This document shows positions 54,041 to 60,712 of a stretch of 64,000 nt of DNA, piece by piece. The notes below the pieces were generated by a model. It saw nothing but the letters and a program-made list of their open reading frames with translations. It was not told the origin of the DNA and made no database searches. Source of the DNA: CAZHRJ01 sp964534765. GTDB lineage: Bacteria > Lindowbacteria > 2-12-FULL-62-27. A program made the position numbers and the translations under genes. Numbering within the stretch: the stretch's first letter is position 1; the number at the start of each line of letters is the position of its first letter. The stretch covers positions 12,336 to 76,335 of the forward strand of contig CAZHRJ010000001.1 in NCBI GenBank assembly GCA_964534765.1, read 5' to 3'.

Positions 54041-54471
54041 CAGCCGTCCTTTCTTGACCAATCGTATCGGATGAAACTCCGGCTGGGGCTTTGCCTCCGC
54101 ATTTCAGCCGCCTCGTGCGGAATGGTCGCGCAGTTGGCCACCACCGCGCACGGATCGGAAAGGCCCTTGAAGCCATTCCATATTTTCGGGGGAATGATGA
54201 CAAGCTGATACTGATCAAATCCTAAAAACAGTTCCATGAGACTCCCGCGGCTCTTCGAGCCGCGCCGGTCGTCATACAGGACCAGTTTGATGCGGCCCCA
54301 GATACAGGCGTAATTGAGCGTCATCCGCTCATGCAGGTGCCAGGCCTTCACCACACCGGGATAGACGGACGAAAAATAGATCTCGCCGAATTTCTGAAAG
54401 TGCGGGTCGGTGGATTTGAGCATGTGAAAAATCGTCCCGCGCTCGTCCGGGATGCGCGAAAGCGGAATCAC
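54040..54471 (-). CDS. RmlC-like cupin (3,5-epimerase family)
   Basis: 143 residues from GTG 54471 (MIPLSRIPDERGTIFHMLKS). YPGVVKAWHLHERMTLNYACIWGRIKLVLYDDR is the cupin core. The codons upstream continue in frame with PIDGVRV, a usual N terminus for this subgroup, but no ATG, GTG or TTG start is seen there, so the real start may be an ATT or CTG. It is a paralogue of 24507-24962 and follows the RfbG-like dehydratase after 64 bases. Confidence 0.75.
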   Translation of the reverse strand: MIPLSRIPDERGTIFHMLKSTDPHFQKFGEIYFSSVYPGVVKAWHLHERMTLNYACIWGRIKLVLYDDRRGSKSRGSLMELFLGFDQYQLVIIPPKIWNGFKGLSDPCAVVANCATIPHEAAEMRRQSPSRSFIRYDWSRKDG

Positions 54472-54535
54472 CCGGACACCGTCAATCGGGCGATTCAGGT
54501 TCGGGGTTCGCGTCGGAGTCTCACATCGGCCAGGA

Positions 54536-55525
54536 TCAGGATCTAGAAAAGAAATCGCGGTACCAGCCGACCGACCGCCGCAGGCCCTCGTCCAGATCGC
54601 ACGCGGGGCGCCAGCCCAGCAGCCGGCGGGCTTTTTGGGCGTTCAGATATTGTTTCGGGATTTCATGGCGGGCCTTGTTTTGAATGACCGGCCGCAAATC
54701 CGATTCCATGATCCTCAGTATCCGGCCCACGACTTGAATGACCGACATCGGTTTCTCATTGGAAAAATTGAACGCCTCGCCCGCCAGACGCCGGCCCTTG
54801 CTGGTTGACAGGCGCTCGGCCAGGAGAATCAACGCCTCCACCGCGTCTTCCACATAAAAATAGTCCCGAACGTATGTCCCGTCCGACCGGATGACAGGTC
54901 TTTGGCCTCGAATAACCGAGCGGATTGTTCCGGGAATAATCCGGTTCCAGTTCAGATCCCCGCCGCCGTAGAGATTGCCGCAACGGGTGACGGCAACGCA
55001 CAGACCGTACGTCTTGGCGTAGGCGCGGGCAAGGAGGTCCGCGCAGGATTTGCTCACGTCATAGGGATGCTCGCCCGCAAGCGCGTCCGTTTCGACATAG
55101 GCCCGCCTTCGGCGGAGCGGCAATGAACCGTAAGCCTTGTCTGACGACGCCACCACGATCTGTCTGACTGTCGGCGATCGACGGCAGGATTCGAGCAGCG
55201 CGGCCGTGCCGACGATGTTGGTCTCGAACGTGGAGACCGGGTTGCGGTTCGCGATGGAAACGATCGTCTGCGCGGCCAGATGATACACCGTGTCGATCTC
55301 GTACTCGCCCAGAACCCGCTCCATGAGCGACGGGTCCCTCACATCACCCCGGACAACCGTCGACCTCTCCAGAAGGCCCGATCGCGAGGACTCGGCCGAC
55401 GGGACCCAGTCCCGCACGAGACAGACCACGGAGGCACGGGAATCGATCAGGCGGCGGAGCAGCCATCCGCCGAGAAGTCCCGTTGCGCCGGTCACCAGCA
55501 CCGGCCGATCCTGCCAGAAGGTCAT
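54536..55525 (-). CDS. NDP-sugar 4,6-dehydratase, CDP-glucose (RfbG)-like
   Basis: 329 residues from ATG 55525 ([23 protein letters not shown]). The active-site pattern ASSDKAYG and YDVSKSCAD (YxxxK) fit the SDK-type 4,6-dehydratases such as CDP-glucose 4,6-dehydratase; [17 protein letters not shown] is also close to GDP-mannose dehydratases. If it is CDP-specific it would make the substrate of the RfbH-type dehydrase at 41141. The start lies eight bases after the speE stop. Confidence 0.75.
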   Translation of the reverse strand: MTFWQDRPVLVTGATGLLGGWLLRRLIDSRASVVCLVRDWVPSAESSRSGLLERSTVVRGDVRDPSLMERVLGEYEIDTVYHLAAQTIVSIANRNPVSTFETNIVGTAALLESCRRSPTVRQIVVASSDKAYGSLPLRRRRAYVETDALAGEHPYDVSKSCADLLARAYAKTYGLCVAVTRCGNLYGGGDLNWNRIIPGTIRSVIRGQRPVIRSDGTYVRDYFYVEDAVEALILLAERLSTSKGRRLAGEAFNFSNEKPMSVIQVVGRILRIMESDLRPVIQNKARHEIPKQYLNAQKARRLLGWRPACDLDEGLRRSVGWYRDFFSRS

Positions 55526-55532
55526 TGAGGCC

Positions 55533-56474
55533 TTATTGATTGATGGAAAGGCCGCGGGCGATGGAATTGACGGTTCGGTCGGTGAGGATCCTTGCGGCGG
55601 ATTCCTGCTGGGCGGCGCGGACATACCGGGGCAGGGCGGAAATCCGGCGGTGCATGATCGAGTCGTAAAATCTCATTTTGATTTTCCGGTCACGGGCCAG
55701 CCCGTCCACGTCCAGGTCCAGAAATGCCGGGGGCCGGAGCATCGCCGGATCCCCGCAGAGCGTGGCGGACCAGAGGCAATTGATGCTCGACAGGAAAAAC
55801 GCCACACTGCACGCCTCGCCGTAGACCCGTTTCAAGGTTTTATACAAGTGCGGGTAAAACTCGATCCAGTCGACGCTCACCACGTCAGACTGAATCATCG
55901 CCAGCCCGCCGGGATTGAGTCTCCGGCGGATCGATTCATAAAACTCCGTCGTATAACAGTAAACCGCCGGACCGTCCGCGATGGGCTCACACAGGTCGAC
56001 GATCACAATATCGAACGTCTCCCGGCATTTTCGCACGTAGGCGCGCGCGTCTCCGTACACGAGTTTGAGCCTCCGATCCGTAAACGCGCCCTCGTGCCAG
56101 GAGCCCAGATATTTTTTGCAAAACTCAACGGCTTCCCGGTCGATGTCGACCATGACCACGCGTTTGATGGTTTTGTGCTTCAAGATCTCCCGCGCCGTCG
56201 CGCCCTCGCCGCCGCCGATGATCAGGGCCGATTGGGGATGCGGATGATAAAACATCGCCGGCTGAACCACATATTCATGGTATTCACCCTCGTCCAGCTC
56301 CGTCGACTGGACGCGCCCGTCGAGAATGAGGACCTTGCCGTGCGACGGGGAATGAACGAGCTGGCACTCCTGATACTTTGTTTTTTTGACGACGTAGACC
56401 TCGTCGATCGCGGCGAAAAACCCCTTCGAGGGTTTGTCAACCTCGATGTACCACTGGGTGGGAACCCGGGACAT
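55533..56474 (-). CDS. speE: spermidine synthase (polyamine aminopropyltransferase)
   Basis: 313 residues: [32 protein letters not shown] at the N terminus, [19 protein letters not shown], the SAM motif [30 protein letters not shown] and YGDARAYV. It transfers aminopropyl from decarboxylated SAM to putrescine. The active-site DxxxP loop reads [11 protein letters not shown]. It follows speD, whose product supplies the donor, with 33 bases between them. Confidence 0.9.
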   Translation of the reverse strand: MSRVPTQWYIEVDKPSKGFFAAIDEVYVVKKTKYQECQLVHSPSHGKVLILDGRVQSTELDEGEYHEYVVQPAMFYHPHPQSALIIGGGEGATAREILKHKTIKRVVMVDIDREAVEFCKKYLGSWHEGAFTDRRLKLVYGDARAYVRKCRETFDIVIVDLCEPIADGPAVYCYTTEFYESIRRRLNPGGLAMIQSDVVSVDWIEFYPHLYKTLKRVYGEACSVAFFLSSINCLWSATLCGDPAMLRPPAFLDLDVDGLARDRKIKMRFYDSIMHRRISALPRYVRAAQQESAARILTDRTVNSIARGLSINQ

Positions 56475-56507
56475 GAGGGCCGGTTTCGGTTTACGGATTC
56501 CGGCTGA

Positions 56508-56924
56508 TCAGGCCGGTTGTTTCGTGAGGCGGCGGCGCGCGTGGCGCGCGATCTTACGGGCCTTCTCAACCGCGCCCTCGATGAGGCCGCGTTTCAGCTC
56601 AATGACCGAGGAGTTCCTCGATTGAAAGACATCCTTCAAGACCTGATACGCCTTGTAAGGCTCGACAGTCGATCCGCAGGTGAAGATGTCGATGGCGGCG
56701 TAATTGTGTTCGGGCCAGGTGTGAATGGTGAGGTGGGACTCGGCGATGACGACCACGCCGGATACGCCGAACGGGCTGAACATGTGAAACGTCGACCGAA
56801 CAATGGTGGCTTTCGCCTCGCGCGCGGCGCGCTGCATTTCGCGTTCAACCAGGCCGCAGTCATTCAACATTTTTGGATCGCAGTCATACAGTTCAACCAA
56901 CAGGTGTTTCCCAAGTTGTTTCAA
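56508..56924 (-). CDS. speD: S-adenosylmethionine decarboxylase proenzyme (SpeH type)
   Basis: 138 residues from TTG 56924, which matches the family start (MKQLGKHLLVELYDCD) and has AAGAGGAA directly ahead as ribosome-binding site. The autocleavage Ser that becomes the pyruvoyl group is in VIAESHLTIHTWPE. GVSGVVVIAESH and the Cys in IFTCGS are conserved. The frame runs further upstream to 57002, but the residues do not fit the family and a promoter overlaps that stretch. The C-terminal tail is unusually basic. Confidence 0.92.
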   Translation of the reverse strand: MKQLGKHLLVELYDCDPKMLNDCGLVEREMQRAAREAKATIVRSTFHMFSPFGVSGVVVIAESHLTIHTWPEHNYAAIDIFTCGSTVEPYKAYQVLKDVFQSRNSSVIELKRGLIEGAVEKARKIARHARRRLTKQPA

Positions 56925-56984
56925 TTCCTCTTCACCTCTTTGCCGATGATCTCCAGCTTGCCAGCCACAAAAAAATGTTTCCGA

Positions 56985-57013
56985 AATATCGCAACTTTGC
57001 ACCCTATTGTCAA
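56985..57013 (-). promoter_or_regulatory. promoter of the speD-led operon
   Basis: On the minus strand TTGACA (57013-57008), 17 bases, then GATATT (56990-56985). Initiation would leave a leader of about 54 bases with a Shine-Dalgarno before the TTG of speD. A T-run flanks it upstream. The operon it drives appears to run through speE and the sugar genes to 51027. Confidence 0.6.
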
Positions 57014-57254
57014 TAAAAAATCGAAAAAAAAAGCACGCGCGGCCGCTAAACGGTGGAAAGCAATACTTTCATCGTGCCGCTTTCGTCGACGGAAGAAAAA
57101 GGAGGAGGCGATCCGAACGCGGTTTGAGAAGCGGAAAGCGGATGGAGGAGGCTCCGCGGCGATTGAGCGCGCGGATTGAGTCAAGGAAGCTGGTCGATCC
57201 TCAGCGATTCCGCAAATAGGAGTTACCGGAGAAATCGGATACGCTCCAAGATGA
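57014..57254. other. non-coding stretch between speD promoter and toxin-antitoxin promoter
   Basis: No convincing gene. Short open frames on both strands are Lys/Arg-rich with no family resemblance. Base composition shifts from A-rich near 57015 to GC-rich near 57100-57180. Confidence 0.5.
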
Positions 57255-57290
57255 TTGATTTTTCATCACATTTATCATATTATTAATATG
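57255..57290 (+). promoter_or_regulatory. toxin-antitoxin promoter with palindromic operator
   Basis: TTGATT (57255-57260), 17 bases, TATTAT (57278-57283). A perfect palindrome CATATTA-T-TAATATG (57276-57290) covers the -10 box, the expected binding site for autoregulation by a ribbon-helix-helix antitoxin. The Shine-Dalgarno AGGAG follows at 57293-57297. Confidence 0.75.
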
Positions 57291-57305
57291 AAAGGAGTGA
57301 TGCAT

Positions 57306-57536
57306 ATGACGCGGTTGACGGTTTCGCTTCCGGAAGAGTTGAACGCGTTTATCAGAACGAAAACGGCGCGCTACAAAAACAGGTCGGGCGTGGTCCGGCA
57401 GGCGCTGGCGCTCATGCGAAAACTCGAATTGATCCGGGAGATGCAGGAGCATTTCAAATCCGCCGGCCCGGACATGCCAGGTCCGGCTTACGATCGGGCT
57501 ATCCTTGAAACCTACCGGGATATGCCCGAATACTGA
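57306..57536 (+). CDS. ribbon-helix-helix (CopG-like) antitoxin
   Basis: 76 residues from ATG 57306: MTRLTVSLPEELNAFI is the DNA-contacting strand of a ribbon-helix-helix protein, followed by YKNRSGVVRQALALMRKLE. The C-terminal half should bind the toxin encoded two bases downstream. AGGAG lies eight bases before this ATG; ATG 57300 is a second option. It is expected to repress its own promoter through the palindrome at 57276-57290. Confidence 0.82.
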   Translation: MTRLTVSLPEELNAFIRTKTARYKNRSGVVRQALALMRKLELIREMQEHFKSAGPDMPGPAYDRAILETYRDMPEY

Positions 57537-57537
57537 C

Positions 57538-57855
57538 ATGCGTCGCGGCGACGTGTACTGGCTCCGTCTTCCACGCCAGAAACCCCGGCCGGCCATCATT
57601 CTTTCGCCCGATTTCCTCAATGACGTCCGTGATCGTGTCCTCATCGTGCCGTGCACCTCTCAACGGACCGATTCGGCCACGCATACGGAATTTCTGCTGG
57701 ACGGCGCCGCCCTCCCCAAACCCACCAAGGCCCAGTGCCAAGACATCGCCACCTTCCGGAAAATCCACCTGTCGGGCAAAATCCGCGCCCTGACACCCAG
57801 GGAGATCGACGCTATGAATCGCGCCGTCGAAATCGCAACCGGGATGGGCATATAA
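57538..57855 (+). CDS. MazF/PemK-family toxin
   Basis: 105 residues from ATG 57538: MRRGDVYWLRLPRQKPRPAIILSPD is the typical MazF start, followed by VLIVPCTSQ and KPTKAQCQDIATFRKIHL. The family cleaves mRNA at short sequences. The start is one base after the antitoxin stop, so expression is coupled. A GGGGG-TCAA-CCCCC hairpin directly follows the gene. Confidence 0.88.
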   Translation: MRRGDVYWLRLPRQKPRPAIILSPDFLNDVRDRVLIVPCTSQRTDSATHTEFLLDGAALPKPTKAQCQDIATFRKIHLSGKIRALTPREIDAMNRAVEIATGMGI

Positions 57856-57856
57856 T

Positions 57857-57870
57857 GGGGGTCAACCCCC
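57857..57870 (+). terminator. short GC hairpin after the toxin gene
   Basis: GGGGG (57857-57861), loop TCAA, CCCCC (57866-57870). It directly follows the toxin stop. No U-tract follows, so termination may be weak or factor-dependent. Confidence 0.4.
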
Positions 57871-58031
57871 CTCCGTAATCCTCTGAGAGAGTAAAGAGTT
57901 CTCTGCGGGGCCGATGCGCGATCTGTGGATATTTCCTGACTTCGCAGCGACCCAAAGCCTGAAAAATTAAGCGTTGGGTTTCCAGCGGGTTACAGTTTTT
58001 GGAACTCGTCATTAGGGTGCTGCACGCATAA

Positions 58032-58436
58032 TCGGACAAACGGGCGAAAAAGGACGCGCAGAATCGCGAGAAGGGGTTGGCCCGTCTTGAAAAACGGGTG
58101 AAAACCGGACGCCTGACAAAACAGAACATGAACGACCGTGGATACAATAAATTTCTCACGCTCGAAGGAGAGATGACCGTCCGGATCAATGAGCGCAAAG
58201 TCACGGAGGACAAGCGATGGGACGGCCTCAAAGGTTATCTCACCAACACGCGACTGGCTGCGGAAAAAGTCACCGAAAATTACTCACACCTCTGGCAGAT
58301 CGAGAGAGCCTTCCGCATCTCAAAAACAGATTTGAGAATCCGACCCATCTACCATTACCGCCGGCGCCGTATCGAATCCCATTTGTGCATCGCCTTTGTC
58401 TCACGGCGCACCAAATGTGAAGTCAGGAGTTTTTGA
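58032..58436 (+). pseudogene. IS1634-family transposase, C-terminal remnant
   Basis: The frame is open from just after a TAA at 58029 and encodes SDKRAKKDAQNREKGLARLEKRV, RGYNKFLTLEGE, WDGLKGYLTNTRL, LWQIERAFRISKTDLRIRPIYH and IESHLCIAF, which are the C-terminal third of IS1634-type (IS4-related) transposases. The DDE-containing N-terminal part is missing, and the last residues depart from the family. I see no intact terminal repeats. It is a dead fragment next to the toxin-antitoxin pair. Confidence 0.8.
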
Positions 58437-58526
58437 ATAGGCGAGTACATCTTCGATCAGGCGGTGGATGTTTGCAGTGCTAGGATTTTTTTTGTGACGG
58501 CCTTCGGGAAATCAACAAAACTGACG

Positions 58527-60599
58527 TTAATATTTTCTCGACCCGGTAATTTTTTCCTGAATCTTCCGAGATCGCTGTCCGTAAAACTCTGCTTCAATCG
58601 GCCGGTCCAGCATTTTGTAGAGACTCGACAGATTGTCCAGGATGTTGGCCATTTCCGGCCGGTCACCTCCCGGCGTCTTCTCGTAAATGGCCAGCGTACG
58701 CCGAAACAGGGGTTCCGCATCGGCGTATCGTCCCTCGGCATAGTAGACAGCCGCGAGATTGTTGAGGATATCCACCAGAACCGGATGATCCATTCCGGCA
58801 TCCTTTTCCAGAATGGATAGGGAACGCTCGTAGTGAGGTTTGGACTCGGCGATCCGGCCCTGCGCGTAGATGACCCCCGCCAAGCCAAAGACGGTCATCC
58901 CCGTTTTGGGGTTGTCACGCCCCAACGCCTTCTCTCGGATTTTCAGCACTCGCCGAAATCCCCGCTCGGCCTCGGCATGATGGCCTTGAAACTGATGGAT
59001 CGTAGCCAGAACATTCAGGTTGTCCGCCACGTCCGGGTGATCGGGACCTAGAGTTTTTTCCATCATGCCCGTCAATCTTTCGTTCAGCAGCGCAGCTTTG
59101 TCGTTCTGACCGTACGTTTGATAAAAGTGCGCCAGATGCCGCATGATCCCCATGATGTCGGGCGAATCCCTTCCCTTTACTTTCTCGCCGATTTCCAGCG
59201 CGCGCCGGTAGGCGCGTTCCGCCGTGTCGAGTTGATCCATGTCCCCGTACAATTTCGCGAGCATGGCCAGCAGGTCCACCATTTCCCATCGGTCGGGGCC
59301 TGGAACTTTCTCCCGGATTGACAGAGACCGCTCATAGAGAGACCGGGCCTCCTCCCTTCGATTCTGTCGCTGATAAATCGATGCCAGATCGGTCAGGCTC
59401 TCCGCAACGTCGGGATGGTTCGGGCCGAGTGCCCTTTCCCGAATAGACAGGGACGATTTGAATAAGGATTCCGCTTCAAATGGGTCCCTCACGCCATGGA
59501 TCCGGCCAAGATGCGTTAAACTCTCCGCTACCTTCGGATGATCGGGGCCGTGTTTCTCCCGGCGAATCTCCAATGCTTGGGACACATATCGATAGGCACT
59601 GGAATAATTCCCCATGGCACCCTCAATTCGGCCCAGCAGATCGAGAGCGTCTGGAATCTTGCTGTCTTGAGAGACGAGTCTGACACAGAGGTCCCTGCCG
59701 GCCGCAAGATTACCTTTCTCATAAAGAGCCCTGGCATTCGCCATCGCTTGCTCCGGATCGAGATTCGGTCCGGCGCGGCGCTTCGGCGGGCCTGGGGCGT
59801 TTCGGACGGGATTTGGGTTTCCGGATGGATGACGTGTCGCATCGGTGACCAACCACGTATCGGTGCGCAGATAGAGCATGTTGCCAACCCCCGCATGCCC
59901 TTTGGCGATGACTTGCAATCCCCGCCGATCCGCGCCGGGGGGATACTGGCTGTCTTGGAAGGTGTATGTCTTCTTAAACAAGACGCCGGTGTCGAATTGG
60001 GCGGCAATCAGGTGTTCACCGTTTTTACGGTGGAGAATTTCCAGCCGGCGAAGCGTCGTGACAGGATTGAACGGCAAGGTCCAGTCAGATTTCAACTCGT
60101 CGGTCCAACCGCCGTCGGCGCGATAAAATTTGATCTCATTGCTCCCGTCGCCGTGCCGGATCAGCCGGATGATGTACCCGGACCGGCGGGCGCCGAAGGT
60201 CGCGCCGGCGGGTAGAGGGGGAAGCAGAAATTCCGCGCCCGGGCCAACTGAGTAGGTGATGAAAAACGAATTAGAGATGTCCGTGCCTCCACCCGGGAAC
60301 GACATCTCGATTCGTCTTTCATCCGGCTCGGACATACCGGGCAGCGTCAATTCTATTCCGCCAGGCGGCGCGCCCTGATCGGATGCATACGGCACAGTGA
60401 TAAGCCCGCTTTCCATCTCCGCGCCCTCGGATCCCACCATGGTCGGGTCGCCTCCGCTGGGGAGAGGCGTATCAAAAGTATTTCGGTACAGCACCTTCCC
60501 CAAGGCCGCGGCTGGCATCCAAATCGAGGTGAACAAACACACCATCAACACTCTTGCCGCCATACCCCGATCCGACTCCATTTGGAGAACTTGTATCAT
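58527..60599 (-). CDS. secreted protein with N-terminal beta domain and nine kinesin-light-chain-type TPRs
   Basis: About 690 residues. A signal peptide (RVLMVCLFTSIWMPAAALG) is followed by a roughly 220-residue beta-rich domain (VLYRNTFDTPLPSGG to MLYLRTDTW), possibly concanavalin-like, a Pro-rich linker, and nine 41-42-residue TPR units of the form HPDVAESLTDLASIYQ...A...YERSLSIREK..G. TPRs bind proteins; the partner is unknown. Starts at 60599, 60581 and 60563 are all possible, and the last gives the neatest signal peptide. Upstream sequence beyond the terminator at 60653 is not coding. Confidence 0.8.
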   Translation of the reverse strand: MIQVLQMESDRGMAARVLMVCLFTSIWMPAAALGKVLYRNTFDTPLPSGGDPTMVGSEGAEMESGLITVPYASDQGAPPGGIELTLPGMSEPDERRIEMSFPGGGTDISNSFFITYSVGPGAEFLLPPLPAGATFGARRSGYIIRLIRHGDGSNEIKFYRADGGWTDELKSDWTLPFNPVTTLRRLEILHRKNGEHLIAAQFDTGVLFKKTYTFQDSQYPPGADRRGLQVIAKGHAGVGNMLYLRTDTWLVTDATRHPSGNPNPVRNAPGPPKRRAGPNLDPEQAMANARALYEKGNLAAGRDLCVRLVSQDSKIPDALDLLGRIEGAMGNYSSAYRYVSQALEIRREKHGPDHPKVAESLTHLGRIHGVRDPFEAESLFKSSLSIRERALGPNHPDVAESLTDLASIYQRQNRREEARSLYERSLSIREKVPGPDRWEMVDLLAMLAKLYGDMDQLDTAERAYRRALEIGEKVKGRDSPDIMGIMRHLAHFYQTYGQNDKAALLNERLTGMMEKTLGPDHPDVADNLNVLATIHQFQGHHAEAERGFRRVLKIREKALGRDNPKTGMTVFGLAGVIYAQGRIAESKPHYERSLSILEKDAGMDHPVLVDILNNLAAVYYAEGRYADAEPLFRRTLAIYEKTPGGDRPEMANILDNLSSLYKMLDRPIEAEFYGQRSRKIQEKITGSRKY

Positions 60600-60652
60600 A
60601 TGGAATACACGTCCGGCCGCCGCTGCAATGGGATTTTGCTCCGAAATCGGAC

Positions 60653-60696
60653 AAAAAAATCCTCCCAAGCTTCGATTTTCTCGAAGCCTGGGAGGA
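60653..60696 (-). terminator. intrinsic terminator after the CFI-box surface-protein gene
   Basis: A 16-base stem, TCCTCCCA then GCTTCGA against TCGAAGC then TGGGAGGA with one mismatch, loop of five, and a run of seven T on the minus strand (60659-60653). It lies 17 bases after the stop at 60713 and before the TPR gene. Confidence 0.85.
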
Positions 60697-60712
60697 GTTG
60701 AGTTCGCTTGAA

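Noticed and set aside
55290..56507. 405-codon open frame opposite speE and the RfbG-like gene
   Set aside because: It spans two well-supported genes on the other strand and shows no family features.
58032..58436. Active insertion sequence
   Set aside because: Only the C-terminal third of the transposase is present and no terminal inverted repeats were found.
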